A DNA stretch of 64,000 nucleotides from Cyathus striatus (taxonomy: Eukaryota > Basidiomycota > Agaricomycetes > Agaricales > Nidulariaceae), in the NCBI GenBank assembly GCA_025738555.1, contig JAOVFP010000008.1, positions 744,001 through 808,000 of the forward strand, read 5' to 3'. Made by a program: the position numbers and the translations under genes. Positions 11,680-23,540 of the stretch are shown piece by piece. The notes beneath the pieces are model-generated. The model had not been told where the DNA came from. It was given only the letters and a program-made list of their open reading frames with translations, and did no database searches. The number at the start of each line of letters is the position of its first letter. Position 1 is the first letter of the stretch.

Positions 11680-12308
11680 CCAAAACTACTGGCCGGCAAC
11701 TATATCGCGGTCCGCAAAAACCATGCAAAATCGACCGCAATAACATTAAATATTGACAAACAATATTCCCTGTAGTAAAATGATGGCTATTGTCAAGTGT
11801 AAAATCTGTGACACACATTACCTTTTGTACATATTTTGCATTAATACAAATGTACATATCTTTTTGTTCTAATTTTAACCTGATCAAAACTGGTGCAAAA
11901 GTCAACATTTTGTGCAAGTTTTACTTCTGTGGAAATGTTTAATTTTGCCAGTGCATTTTGACAGGTGCAAAACTTTTTTTCTTAAAATAACAGAAACATT
12001 GAATCTGTCATTTTAAGAAAAAAAGTTTTGAGCCTATCAAAATTTATTCACAAAATTAAACATTTTCACAGAAGTAAAACTTGCACAAAATGTTGACTTT
12101 TGCACCAGTTTTGATCAGGCTAAAATTAGAACAAAAAGATACATTGTATTAATGCAAAATATGTACAAAAGGTAATGTGTGTCACAGATTTTACACTTGA
12201 CAATAGCCATCATTTTACTACAGGGAATATTGTCTGTCAATATTTAATGTTATTGCAGTCAATTTTGCATGGATTTTGCGGACCATGATATAGTTGCTGG
12301 CCAGCAGC
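11680..12308. mobile_element. 630-bp near-perfect palindrome (foldback/MITE-like)
   Basis: The two halves, centred near 11995, are reverse complements almost end to end (about 310 bp each, loop under 30 bp). The ends read CTACTGGCCGGCAACTATAT on the left and, reversed, CTGCTGGCCAGCAACTATAT on the right. There is no coding capacity. A transcript would fold into a single long hairpin. Target duplications are not clear. Confidence 0.8.
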
Positions 12309-12846
12309 GCAACCAATCACAGAGTGCAAAGGGGCTTCAGCCAATCATATTTCCAGGAAGTGAGATCCCGACCACAATCCACAAATTGACTTATAGGGTA
12401 ATCCAGAGGTCCCCATAACTTAACTACCTTAAAAGGTAGTGGGAATATGCCCATTCAGACCAAACCGAGATTAACAAGAGATCGACAATGATACACTGTT
12501 ATGGACAATGACAATTGTAATGGCTGTGACACGATATTATTATGAATGTTTTAACATCACTCTGGAAATGGACTCCAACTCTGGTTTTTTTCTAATCTGG
12601 CTCAAACTTCTGGTCACTTGGACTCGGCATTATGACAAGGACACAAATGAATGGCTTGTAATTCAATACATTTTATACAATGCTTCAAGTCAATGTGAGT
12701 CAAACAATAACTCTTTGTCAATTAGTGACATTGTCACTAAAAGAGCATACACCACACAAAGGAAGCCTTCAAGTCCTTATAATAATTCCATTCTATCCAC
12801 CCCGCACTATAACTCATCGCTCCCATACCATCTACACTCTACCATC

Positions 12847-13632
12847 ATGCTAATAAAAACTCGCAAATCATACTTATTCAACCTCGACAAAGGAGAATCC
12901 ATCGAAGTACCCTCCAAAACAGACACAGCACTGCCCCAGTTCGACACCTTCTGCACAAAACTAATCAACCTTCTATGCCAAGATGATAAATCAAGCTGGG
13001 AAAATGACAGACTAATAATCCTTGCCAACTCCACACGCACAGACCACCTTCCCCGCAATCTACTCACACCCACCGAACTCACCACACTCGGTCTAAAGTC
13101 CAAAGATCTCGTACCAATAGAACTGGAAGAAGGCGAACTAATGGAACGAAGCGAAGACCATCTGTACATCTTCGATAAACTTCTACGAATGACACACAAA
13201 GTTGTTCAATGTACACGCATGGCCGGAGGGGTCAATTTCACCAAAATTGTGATATGGAATATATCAAAGAATGAGTATATCCATGGGAACTGCTTTATAA
13301 AATCTAGGAACACCGGTGGGAAGTATCATTCATCTCTCGGATCCACTATTTTCAAGCATATATTCTGGAATCCAGGGGACCGTAGTAGAACGTCTTCCAA
13401 GTCTTGTGGATCGTGGGCTGGTGATAAATTCATTGTTACATTGTACAACAATGTTAGTTTGAGTACTTGTATGGATGTGACGGAGGAAGGTGAAACACTC
13501 ATTGATGAGTTGTATGGTGGTGACGTTGAATCTGGTGCAGTTAGTGAGTTGTGTGTGCAGCTTGTGATGAAGAAATGTGGACTGTGTTGGGATTGTAAGA
13601 TGGACATAAGTTCATTTGTACATAAACTATAG
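12847..13632 (+). CDS. MGQYW-family protein, divergent open copy
   Basis: A 261-residue frame from the ATG at 12847. The frame is open further upstream, but homology begins here. Against 804-1565 it keeps YLFNLDKGESIE (for YNLDKREYIS), WENDRLIILAN, LPRNLLTPTELTTLGL, IWNISKNEYIHG and SWAGDKFIV, so the fold is probably kept, but the MGQYW start is lost and most positions differ. It is the most diverged copy here and has neither stops nor frameshifts, which suggests either constraint or recent arrival. The function is unknown. A transposon-end palindrome sits about 400 bp upstream (12424-12441). Confidence 0.65.
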   Translation: MLIKTRKSYLFNLDKGESIEVPSKTDTALPQFDTFCTKLINLLCQDDKSSWENDRLIILANSTRTDHLPRNLLTPTELTTLGLKSKDLVPIELEEGELMERSEDHLYIFDKLLRMTHKVVQCTRMAGGVNFTKIVIWNISKNEYIHGNCFIKSRNTGGKYHSSLGSTIFKHIFWNPGDRSRTSSKSCGSWAGDKFIVTLYNNVSLSTCMDVTEEGETLIDELYGGDVESGAVSELCVQLVMKKCGLCWDCKMDISSFVHKL

Positions 13633-13747
13633 TATACTTATTATGACTTATATATATTTGTGGGCTAAAGACTTTATACATGGCCAATGATACTATCAAA
13701 TTCGAATAGGCATTAGTCAAGGTAATCAAAAGAAAAGGGGCAGCAAG

Positions 13748-14905
13748 AAAATTCCGGGCATGCACAAAAGTGAGTGTGAGTTGAGTGTGCATGCTCACCT
13801 ATTGAGCGTGAAAATTCGACCCTGTGCATGAATAATCCTTATATGAGCGTGAGCCAACTGGCTGTCTTATATCAACTACATACTGAAGAATTGGCATAGT
13901 AAAGCATGTTTTTAATACAATTTGGTATATACTAAGCACTGTAATGTAATAATTGAAGAACACCAATGGGTTTTATATATATTTCATTGTTATTGTCTTC
14001 TTTATGAGTGTATATTGATTTAAAATGTATACCAATGATCCAGAGTGTTTAGATATGACTTAGAGTGTATATAAATGATTCAGAGAGTGTACATATGATC
14101 TACAAGTTGAAAAAATGACTCAGAGAGTGTAGCAGTAATTCAGACTAACAGTTAAAAATTTATAGAGCTAGAGAATGGTATATATTGAACAGTAGAAACA
14201 GGGGAAGTTTATAATGAAGCAGGGGGCTCAGAAAATTACAGGAAGCTTTACAATGAAGTAGGAAAATTCAGAACAAGGCAGGGGGATTCACAGTGAAGCA
14301 GAGACCTTGGGAAATTCAAAACAAAGGATGGGGCTTTACAGCGAAGTAGGGAACTTCAGAACAAGGAAGGGGGCTTAATAATGAAGCAGGGAAATTCACA
14401 ACGAAGCAGGGAGCAATACAGGATAGATTACTACCTATCACACATATTTGCATAGTATAACTGCATGTCAGTATTATATTTACACTCATGCTCAATGCCC
14501 TTTGATTTGAGCATGAACATGATAGGTATTCTATCACATTTATAATACTTATTTACACTTGCACTCAATGTCCTTTAACTTGAGTGTGAGTGTGATTGGC
14601 ATTTTTACTCATGCTCACAAATATTACACTTATATTTCACTTGAGCATGAGTGTGATTGGTATTCTTACTCATGCTCACAAATATTACACTCACACTCAA
14701 TGCCCTTTAACTTGGGTGTGAGTATAATTGGTATTCCTATTCATGTTCACAAATATTACACTCACACTCCATGTCCTTTAACTTGAGTGTTAGTGTGGTA
14801 TTCCTAATCACACTCACAAGTATTACACTCATGCTCAATGTACTTTAACTTGAGTGTGAGTGTGGTATTCCTATTCATGCTCACAAGTATTACACTCGTC
14901 GGATT
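13748..14905. repeat. TGAGYGTGAG tandem array, left copy
   Basis: It begins with CCGGGCATGCACAAAAGTGA, a sequence also found at the left edge of the array at 31562. It then runs through degenerate blocks into regular units at 14540-14905 built from TTTAACTTGAGTGTGAG and CTCATGCTCACAAATATTACACT, about 66 bp each. The regular units are in the opposite orientation to those at 32040-33640. The array joins directly to retroelement protease sequence at 14906. Confidence 0.8.
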
Positions 14906-14908
14906 GAT

Positions 14909-15307
14909 GTGAAGCTAGGCAATAACAGATTAATTTCCGAAGGACTACTCGACAACGGCTTGGAAATCATCGCAATTCAACGTGAACTCTGGCAGAAACT
15001 GAACATTCCTATCGACAAATCGCAATTTATTACAATGACAGCCGCAAATGGATCGAAATGTGCTACTGCTGGTTTACTTACTAACTTGAAGGTGTCTATA
15101 GGTCCAATTATTTTATATTTGCAAGCTCAAGTTGTTGAAAATGCGCCATATGAGTTACTTTTAGGCCGCCCGTTCTCTTGTCTCGCACAAATGACAACTC
15201 AAGACTTCCTCAATGGTGACCAGCAAATTACCCTCGTCGATCCGAATACCCACGTCGCATATACAACCCCTACGCGCGCTCGAACTTCGCAAAATCCGGA
15301 TTTTTAA
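14909..15307 (+). CDS. Retroelement aspartic protease domain (retropepsin), partial
   Basis: About 130 residues in the Ty3/Gypsy gag-asp-protease style: LLDNGLEIIAIQRELW at the active-site position (DNG where DSG/DTG is usual), then AANGSKCATAGLLT, and YELLLGRPFSCLAQMTTQDF with the LLGRPF flap-region motif and NGDQQITLVDPN near the end. The 5' side is fused to the tandem array with no gag, so the frame start is arbitrary. The frame ends at 15307, and no polymerase follows. Confidence 0.7.
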   Translation: MKLGNNRLISEGLLDNGLEIIAIQRELWQKLNIPIDKSQFITMTAANGSKCATAGLLTNLKVSIGPIILYLQAQVVENAPYELLLGRPFSCLAQMTTQDFLNGDQQITLVDPNTHVAYTTPTRARTSQNPDF

Positions 15308-15749
15308 TTATCGATGAATCAGCAACCGCTCGACGAGATATGCCGCAATCACCCTCAAAGCCCACTACAACTTCATCCTCACCGTTATACATTAACCCTC
15401 CACTTGTCTCCACTGGTTTCCTTTTGATCTCACCCGAAAAATCGAGTCCCCGACCTAATCAACTCGCAAATTCTATTTCCCCCTCTGTCAATTCCAACTT
15501 CAATCAAGTCTCTACAATAACTACGTTATCTACAAGTTTAACTGAAGCCAGAAGCCAAACCGAAATTACAAGCTCTCAAATCACACTACCAGAATATACC
15601 GCAGAAGTCGTCAATATTACATGCAAGAAACTCGCCAACTTTAATTCACCCTCAAGCTATTCTATTTTCACTATAATTCCCCTACACCCTCGAGCCGCTA
15701 ATCAACGAACTCGTTACCACTCGCCGAAAGATCACGAAGACCCCCCAAT

Positions 15750-16440
15750 CCCCCCTACCACGCATCCACCTGGACTTCACGTCTTGCAGCTCGCTCGTCT
15801 CTTTCACTTTCACTTTTCAATTCTCTATACCCTTTCCGCGCACTTCCTATCCCACACCCACGCTGTCAACCTGCTGTCAAATATCCCCGCTTCGCTTCTT
15901 TCATTTTATATTTCATCAAACTATGTTCTATTAATACACCTTCATTCTCTCGCAAGACGCTCGCGCCAAATTTGCACCACTCGTTTTAAATTTACATTCC
16001 CCTTCCTTCATTTTATCCTACTCCTTCATCGACAATCTACTCTATCTCCACATTTTATCTTCACCAAAAGAAAATAGTTTTTTATATATATCTACATTAT
16101 CCCTCCCATTTCCCCTACCACGCACCCACCTGGACTTAATCTCTCGCAACTCGCTCTTTTCGTTGATTTTCATCTTTCAGCTCTCTATTCCCCTTTTTCC
16201 CGCATTTCCTATTTTACACCCACGCTGTCAATTTGCTGTCAACTACTTTCCCCGCTCTCGTACCGTTCACTTCTCAATTCCTATCAAGCCACATTCTATT
16301 TAATTTTCATTACTCATTTACCTTAACTCACTTTCCTCTCACTTTATACTATCCTACTCCTTTTATTTGAAAATTCTATTCTATCTTCGCATTTTTACTT
16401 TAAAAACTGGACTATAATTTTATATTACATTATCCCACCC
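15750..16440. repeat. Tandem duplication inside the retroelement 3' region
   Basis: About 345 bp is present twice head to tail: 15750-16090 and 16105-16440. Both start CCCCTACCACGCA(T/C)CCACC, contain CACCCACGCTGTCAA and continue into similar T/C-rich sequence. The first copy is inside the 15340-16077 frame and the second has lost it. Confidence 0.65.
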
Positions 16441-16614
16441 TTCCCTTCCCTTTTCATCGGTTGTTAAATTTATTTCTCCCCATCTTCTCGCCTAACTCAC
16501 ATGCATTCACCTATTATTCCCCTATTATCTCGCCACTCCTTCTTTTCTTCAGCAGGTTTTTTATATTTTTACAAGATTGACTGGGGACAGTCAATATTCG
16601 AAGCTCCCGTGAGG

Positions 16615-17175
16615 TGTAGAGCAGGCAAAATGCCTGCGATGCGAAACGCGATATCTCGCACGTCTGAAGACGTTCCAAATACGATTACGTAATCACGCAT
16701 CACGCATCATTGATGTGTTCGTACGCATTCCGCTCGCGCTCTCTGTTCAATCACCATCCCCGCTCGCTCGTTTCAATCTTTCCTCAAAATATACTTCTTC
16801 GTACACCGTCCCGACCATACCTATCCCCTGTGACACTCCGAGTTCCCATAATAGCTTTGACATCGGCATCGACACCAGACCCTGATGTTTGGAAAACTTG
16901 TCTCCTCGCAAACCTCAACACATTGGACTATCTTACTGAGTCTCCTATTTATTTCTAATGTTTCACACTTTTCCTTTTACATCCTCCATCTGATATAATT
17001 ACTCTTACTTATTTTAGATTTATTGGTTTTTCTAGTATATAAATCCCTGTAGTTATTCTACAAAAATCTAATTAATTCTCCTTCACCTTAGAACACCCCA
17101 GATCGGACGGACGTCTCGATCGACTCGTTTATTATTCTTTGTTTAGGTACACCCAACCGACTTATCACCTCTTCA
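16615..17175 (+). repeat. 3' LTR (561 bp)
   Basis: It starts TGTAGAGCAGGC and ends CACCTCTTCA. It matches 36633-37507 on the other strand over its whole length once the 306-bp insertion (plus 8-bp duplication) in that copy is removed; both are then exactly 561 bp. The next bases, GTGA, equal the four bases outside the other LTR. Confidence 0.85.
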
Positions 17176-17386
17176 GTGATTGAAACATAAGTAAACGAGG
17201 CCTTTGACTGTCAACCATTGTTACGCCCCCAATCTTCCTCTTCTGATTTGCACTTGCGATAGTTCTCCGGAAGAACCAGCGGGAATAACTTAAAACCATA
17301 ATCGTATGTGTCAATTCTGCTTCATTATCCGCGGTTTAGAAGCATAATGTATACTCACCTCAGCTCCGTTCCTATTTCCAACCACC

Positions 17387-17836
17387 ATGGCGGGAGGCTT
17401 TTATCAAGAGACCACGCGGTCTACGACCGCTGCTCCTCCAGCACCACTATACCCTTCCGCTCAACGCCAAAGTGCACCACCGCAACCTCCTCCTACAGCA
17501 TCCACGTCATCCCAAAAGCAGGCTACCCCCGTAGGTAGACCTACAGAGGACAAACGAGTAGCATACAGAGCTACAATCTTCGAGGACAGCCAGTACGACG
17601 TCATAAATGTCGAAGGGGAGATCCATAACTCTGCTGGCCCGGGCCATCTTGATATCCTCTATGATCTGTTAAGCGAGGGACTTATTACGACGGACAAGTT
17701 TTGCGAGATGTATAGCTCACTTATGCGGACGGATAGGGATACCATTTCAGAGATTAATGCGATTGTGGATAAGAGTGGGAGGGGGAAAGAGTTTTCTGCG
17801 AAGAGTATTTATAATAGTACTGCGGTTCGGCGATGA
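17387..17836 (+). CDS. Hypothetical protein, 149 residues
   Basis: A single open frame with a good start context (CCACCATGGCG). The first 50 residues are low-complexity and rich in Ala, Pro, Ser and Thr. The rest is a compact, charged segment including AYRATIFEDSQYDVINVEGE and HLDILYDLLSEGLITTDKF that looks like a real globular domain with a helix-rich end. No signal peptide, membrane helix or motif is recognised. It lies just right of the retroelement LTR and could be an ordinary gene whose upstream region was replaced by the insertion. Confidence 0.55.
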   Translation: MAGGFYQETTRSTTAAPPAPLYPSAQRQSAPPQPPPTASTSSQKQATPVGRPTEDKRVAYRATIFEDSQYDVINVEGEIHNSAGPGHLDILYDLLSEGLITTDKFCEMYSSLMRTDRDTISEINAIVDKSGRGKEFSAKSIYNSTAVRR

Positions 17837-18374
17837 ACGTGAGTGTGTTGATCATGGGTGCATGTTTTATTAATATCTTTAACAAATCACTGTGCTGGTT
17901 TAGAAGTGACTGTAGTCGTGTTATTTTCGGGTTGTTCTCGTGTATTTCGTGGTTCAATTTCGACGTCGTTCGTATATCATATATGTATCTCCATCCTTCG
18001 TGTAGTTAGTTATTATGCATCATTGACATGAATTATTTAAATTTCCTCCCATAACCTATGAATCCGAAGTTTCCAAATGTAACCAGGGGAAGGATATAAT
18101 GAGGGGAGGTCGGTATAAGTATGCCATCGTCCAGTCTAACTGTCCACCTTGCGTAAGTATTATTTATTAATGCTTCGCAAAGCGAACAAGAGCTGAGGAT
18201 TGTATTAAAACGTAAAACTAAAAGACGTGAATGTAGCTCATTGAAATAGCAAATTAAATACGTAAATAGTCCTTTGTGGTAATCATAAACCAAGTCCGAA
18301 TTTCGTGTAGTAAGCTATACCATGAGCCATTAAAGGTCCAAATCGTCCAGTAGGATATATAGATAGAATATCAA
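17837..18374. other. Intergenic, nothing recognised
   Basis: AT-rich spacer between the hypothetical gene and the 3' end of the dead lectin gene. Only short unsupported frames are present. Confidence 0.5.
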
Positions 18375-19898
18375 ACCTAGATCTGGTTTTTGTTGTTGTC
18401 GGTACACTTCCAGGTTTGAACTTTCGTGCCATTCTTGCACTTTCCATCCTTCGGGTCAAGACATTGACCTACGAGAGATCTTGTTATAAAGAAAAACTCT
18501 GAGAATAGATGACATGAATCTTACCATTTCCCGTCAGCGCAAGGCGCTAATCGTCGGTATAATACCAGGATTGAGCCGGAAGATTGTTGTAGCATTTCCA
18601 AATCTTCATTCCCACTCCGTTCCCAGGCTCTGCAGCAGTATGTTAGCCCCTTCACGTAATTGCGAGCGTAAAGATACTCACTTGATCCAGCATCCAAGCA
18701 AAAGTTGGTTCCGGCCAACTGCACCTTCGTGCTAAACCCGTTAGACCCATTTCTGTGCTGAAGATACATTGCATTTATAGCTATCAATCAGACGTTAGAT
18801 GAGTTGTTATCCCATACCGGATGCGAGTGTTAGCACTTACAGTTGCGCTGGTGTTCCATTTTCGAATTTGGCACCTTTGACGTCAAGGCAATAGTCCTCA
18901 TTACCGTTAGCATGTATCGTCAAGTTACTCGGAGGCCACCCTTCGGCGGGGCAGAACCTGAAAACGATATTTTAGCAGTGATTTTACAACGAGATGCTAA
19001 AGGAATAAACGAACGTAATGGATGGCATAGGGGGTATCCGCTTCGAGACATGAAAACAAGGGAGGTTTTGGGGCGCTTGAAGTTGATAGAGATGTTAGAT
19101 TCGTGGGCTCTTGGTTATTATTGTATGCATTTGTGCACACAGAAGCGAGGAACCCTACTCCCAACCAACGGCCATCGCTCTAATTGTATTGAGCAATAAG
19201 GAATACTACGACCAAAGAGAACATACTGTAGAGCACGCATTTTGCCTGCACCGCAGAAATGCGGTTTTCATTCTTTTCATTTCCATACCTCGTTACTTAC
19301 ACGCTGTCATTCATATGACTTTTCATTTGTTATGTAGTACATAAATGTCGTACCTACAGTCTGTGAATACCCGGTTCGTATTCCCCCTCAGTTCACTTCG
19401 AATGCGAACTCACTAGGATCTGGAGGTTGGACGGATGTGCCAACCACTCGCATGATTTCTTCGTCGAGAGGATACCACCCGATTTTCCTCCTCTTCAATA
19501 CCGATCCAATTTGGGCACTTCCCTGCGTCATCGGACTCGACTGTCATCCCTACGTTGAAGTTATTAGGGTCTACAACCATGTAGTAGTACCCGTAGGGTT
19601 TCTGATGCATAAGTCAGTGTAATATAAAAAACGAGAGTTTGTACGTACTTCAAGCTTAAACGCAACCCTTGTTCCATTACTCTTCGTAGATTTACGGTTG
19701 GCATCGGTGTAGAAGTAACCTTCGTCGTCAGTGAGGTAGGAAGTGAGATATTCTTGAACTGCAAGATTCTTTTGTAGTTTTCCTGCGCGGTAGAGGTTAA
19801 TGGGGGAAAGATACCAGTTGCGGATGTTATACTATCTCGCTAGAACAGGAGTGATCGCGAGGAGAGATATCAACGAAATGAGTAAGGAGGACCGCATA
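18375..19898 (-). pseudogene. Secreted lectin (thaumatin-like segment + ricin-B-type domain), dead copy
   Basis: On the minus strand this follows the exon order of the intact gene at 39859-41130. It has a signal peptide start MRSSLLISLISLLAI, then an in-frame stop right after the predicted cleavage site, then TDDEGYFYTDANRK, YYYMVVDPNNFNVGM, DYCLDVKGAKFENGTP, QLAGTNFCLDAGSS and, near the end, QTWKCTDNNKNQI followed by a stop. At least one splice junction (near 19010) is also out of phase. It is therefore not functional. It is inverted relative to its live relative 20 kb away, and the sequence upstream of its start shares short blocks with the region upstream of 39859. Confidence 0.85.
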
Positions 19899-20213
19899 TT
19901 AACGTGAGGAGGGTACCGGTGTTGGGCACGCGAGAAGTGCGAGCTCCTCAAGTGCGAAAAGGATTGAACCGGATTGAACCCCCTTCCCTTATTCAGATTC
20001 AATCACAAGGTCGCATGACTTTCCGCAGGAATATCTAGGTAGGCTAAGGGAGCCAAAGGGAGCGGCAGTTCGTATCAGGCACTAGGGCATTTATGATGTG
20101 AAGCAAATGGTCGGTGCCCGATAGAAGCTAGAGTGCTGGGGCTATATTTGACGGTACATATTGTCAACGATGATTAGCGGGACCAGGATCTACGTCCTCG
20201 GGGTGCGCGGTTA

Positions 20214-21585
20214 TTCCCACTACCTTTTAAGGTATGTGGGTCTTAGGGGACTCTTGACATCCTGAAAAGGCAATTTTGAGATCTGACTTTGGGATCTTAA
20301 CCTGATTGGTTCTTGCTTGGATTGCAACCTGATTGGCTCCTGCCACTATTGAAACCAAAACTATTCAAAATGTATTTAGTACACTCATGAATTGGACCAC
20401 TATTTCAGATGAAATGTTATCAATTGAAAACCCTACTACTATATAATCTTGTATTGTATTTCTTTCCCATCTTCCTTACTTCTATCTTGAACTGTGTTTC
20501 CTTCACCTGTTATCTTTACTCCTTCCTCATCTCTTCCTTTTGCTATTTAACTTCACTAACTTTTATAGCCTACCTTTCATGTCTTTTTCATTCTCTGTCA
20601 TAACTTCTTCCAACCTTCCTCCACATACAACACCTAAATTGAACCATATATGTTATATTCTTCTTAGTAATCTGTATGATGCTCATTTCTCATCATAGTT
20701 TCAATCCATTGTTGGAAAACTAAAAGATTTATCATATATGTCTATGCAATGTTTGAAATATTTTATGAATCTCCATGGAATTAGCACTAGTGCTAGCAAT
20801 TATCCACATATTAATGAGTTTCTGAACCATATCTTAGAAAAATATTTTTCAAATAATACACCTGAACTTTGTAAGTCATGTTCTGCCCTGTTCTTATCTC
20901 CTTATCATTTGAATTGCTATTTTCTTGAAACTATTTTTCAATCTTCATGTTCACTTCACAATCTTTCTACTCTTGCATCTTTTCTTGTAATTAATTTCCA
21001 ACAGAATGTAACCAAATTCCAACTCATTCATAGATAGTGTTCCTACTCTGAAAAAGAAAGAATTGGAACTAATTGTTTCATTCTATGCAATTGATATTGC
21101 ATATTCTCACTACCTCTTAAGGTAAGTGGGTCTTAGATGGTCTGAATTTGTAGTGTGTTTCCTTCTCCTGTCTTCCTTGCTTCTACCTTGAACTGTGTTT
21201 CCTTCATCTGATATCTCCCTCATCTTTGACTAGCTGAAATCAATTATCACATCACATTGTGAGTTATATCCCTCTTGGTTTAAATTGACTAAATTTGATG
21301 ATCCACAGCACTCATTCCTTTCATGTCTTTTTCACTCTCTGTCATAACTTCTTCCAACCTTCCTCCGCAAGCAACATCTGAATTGAAAAGTCTTGGCATT
21401 TTTCTCTTTTACTTGGAGTAATATAGACATTAGATGATAGTGCTACCTGGCCACTTAGGCTAGCCTGCTCAAGCTGTGAGAACACCAAATATGTTGATTC
21501 TCAATTTAACTTGTTCCCAATCCTTGCAAAGTTACTATTTATTTCAACATTTAAGAGGTAGTGGGTATTGCCACTAGCTGGCCCT
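20214..21585. mobile_element. Transposon-like region bounded by CCCACTACC palindromes
   Basis: The left edge has the palindrome CCCACTACCTTTTAAGG...GTGGG (20217-20240), a second lies at 21105-21132, and the right edge reads GAGGTAGTGGG...GGCCCTA (21553-21583). The interior is T-rich and holds two partial direct copies of one segment (about 20480-20645 and 21170-21385), sharing CTTGAACTGTGTTTCCTTCA and CATAACTTCTTCCAACCTTC. Frames at 20409 and 20738 are unsupported. It is probably a decayed or nested non-autonomous element. Confidence 0.5.
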
Positions 21586-21874
21586 ATTTTTTTTACTTTA
21601 GTAATACTAGACGTGATTCAAATGCATGAAGGGTCGGTGACATTTCGAAATTCGTAGCGGCTACCGTGACTTAGAAACATACATATCGGTGCTTGCTTTG
21701 CAATTCACGAGTGCATTAGATAGGAAGCGCACCTTGCACTACAGAGATCAAAGCAACATACTTACTTCAACAATTCAATGTAGCAGGTGCGACCGACTTT
21801 ATACCTTGACAACATCATGTTCCGTGTTCATAGCCAAACACATAACTAACATATGCATTATTACGACCCATGCA

Positions 21875-22545
21875 TCATGAATCAGTCTCATCGGAATCTA
21901 AGAGCTTCTCAACAACAACTCTAACCTCCTCTGATACATCTGTCCATCCCCCCATCTCTATATCCTCATCAACGTCCTCCAACAAGACAAGATAAAACCT
22001 ATCACCAGCCCACACTTCCCGAGTCAAATCGATCTCAGGAACATCGTCAAGAACATACAGACCGCTCACGGTGGAGTCCGAAGACCAACATATCCGGGTG
22101 AAAAGAGCTTGTCCAAGGGATGGTAAACCATATTTTGACGCTCTTGACGTTCCTCCTCGGATGTACTCCTTTTTCGATTGCGTAGCACGAAGGCGGAGTA
22201 GTTGTTGAGGTGATCAGGAGAGGCAATGAACGTGGCTCTTTCATCTAGTCTAGCAGAGATGTCTTGATCCATTTCCATGGTGTCCTCCTAAATCTGTTGA
22301 GACCCAAGATCCTCCATTTCCTCAGATGTTAAAAGGCCATTAGGCAAGTCGTCAAAAGAAGAGTACTCTCCTAGACAAATTAAAGTTTGATCCCATGCCC
22401 ATGACTCATTGCGAGTACGTTGGAGCTGGTGAACAACTCCTGTTGTGCCGTGATAAAAGAGCCATTCTCCAAATTTGCAGCCGCCACCTTGTAAGGACGT
22501 AGATTGCATTGCGTCGAGGTTATAAATCGCCCAAGTTTGACCCAT
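21875..22545 (-). pseudogene. MGQYW-family gene, dead copy (one stop, one frameshift)
   Basis: It starts MGQTWAIYNLDAMQSTS at 22545 and keeps FGEWLFYHGTTGVVHQL, LICLGEYSSFDDLPNGLLT and EEMEDLG. A TAG stop at about 22288-22290 is followed in the same frame by DISARLDERATFIASPDHLN. The frame then shifts near 22185 and continues with KKEYIRGGTSR, ICWSSDSTVSGLYVLDD, REVWAGDRF and the C-terminus to 21875. With two lesions only, it is a fairly recent pseudogene. It is closer to the 28830-29462 copy than to 804-1565. Confidence 0.85.
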
Positions 22546-22784
22546 TGTCACTGCTGACTCAAGCGCTGATGGTGAGCAGTTCGACTTTGATGGGAAGACC
22601 TTGAGCTTGTGTATTCTAGGATATAGCCTTAGAAACATGTCATGGTAATGTAATGTGGAGGTTGTAGCTACAACTCACACCGACAATGATGATGGACACC
22701 ATGTAGGGGAATAAGTACTTAGTAGTTGAACTTGCCAACTATTGTCCACGGTCCTGAAACCAAACGTATTTACTATTATTTGGA

Positions 22785-23540
22785 TTATCGGATCCTTTTC
22801 ATTAGTCCCGTGACTTTTTCCTTCATTCCTCCCTCCCAATCATCCCAACACATGGAAAACATAACAGTATCCCTGCCATCCGCTTCACCCCTCTCCGTTC
22901 CACTGACTTTGTGCCCTTTTTTATCGAAGGGAAGCATCCAAGTCCAACGACTAATACCCTCACGTACGAATCCCATCCTTTCAGCCGCTCGAACACTGGG
23001 TTTATTGAACGGGTTTGCACACCATAGGACGCGCCTGAAGCCAAGCCCTCCTTCTGACGGCAGGTCAAGGGCATACTTTAACATCAGTCCTATGGCGTTG
23101 GTGGAAACGAACGTCTTCTGAAATTTAGGAAGTATAATGACGGGTCCCATTTCGAGCGTGCGCTGACTTGGGTCAATGTGAATGTATCCAATGAGGCCTG
23201 CCACACTCTGTTCAAAGTCTTGATCGTAATTGGGCTTTGTCTTGTCGAGAATGGCGAATAGGATATTTGTAGGATCTTGTCGAATAACGGATTCGTGGAA
23301 TGTGATAAAAGACTCGAGCGTGGGCCAGGAGACGGGAAGCCAGTGAATTACGCTAGGATCAGCGATGGCTTGATCGTGGAAAGCCTTTCCGTGCAGATGG
23401 GGTATGAATGGCGTTAGCTTGACACGCTCTGTTTCTAAAATGGGAGGTACAGGGATATTGCAGTTTACGTCGTAAGGTTCTTTGGGAGAGATGTCGACGA
23501 CGGTAGATGCTGGAACTTTGTATGAATTAATGATAGACAT
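22785..23540 (-). CDS. GNAT-family N-acetyltransferase (RimJ/RimL-like)
   Basis: An intact intronless frame of 251 residues. The N-terminus has the usual ILETERVKLTPF strand (residues 34-45). The core includes GLIGYIHIDP, the acetyl-CoA loop region LPKFQKTFVSTNAIGLMLKY (137-156) and NPFNKPSVRAAERMGFVREG (176-195), the classic motif-B pattern of Acetyltransf_3 proteins. It is predicted to transfer an acetyl group from acetyl-CoA to an unknown small molecule or protein N-terminus in the cytosol. Neighbours are a dead MGQYW copy and repeats, so context says nothing about substrate. No defect is visible. Confidence 0.9.
   Translation of the reverse strand: MSIINSYKVPASTVVDISPKEPYDVNCNIPVPPILETERVKLTPFIPHLHGKAFHDQAIADPSVIHWLPVSWPTLESFITFHESVIRQDPTNILFAILDKTKPNYDQDFEQSVAGLIGYIHIDPSQRTLEMGPVIILPKFQKTFVSTNAIGLMLKYALDLPSEGGLGFRRVLWCANPFNKPSVRAAERMGFVREGISRWTWMLPFDKKGHKVSGTERGEADGRDTVMFSMCWDDWEGGMKEKVTGLMKRIR

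Larger units (their letters stand above)
14906..17175 (+). mobile_element. LTR retroelement, 3' half (protease to 3' LTR)
   Basis: It contains a retropepsin domain (14909-15307), a proline/serine-rich open stretch (15340-16077), a non-coding pyrimidine-rich tract and a 561-bp LTR (16615-17175). No reverse transcriptase, RNase H or integrase motif was found, so the element is non-autonomous or internally deleted. The 5' LTR and gag are absent here, but both are present in opposite orientation at 33641-37507, joined to the same kind of tandem array. Confidence 0.8.

Noticed and set aside
18514..19344. Plus-strand frames of 73-118 codons
   Set aside because: Antisense to the exons of the dead lectin gene, which explains their openness.
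20409..21037. Two Ser/Leu/Phe-rich frames
   Set aside because: They sit in T-rich transposon-like sequence and are by-products of base composition.
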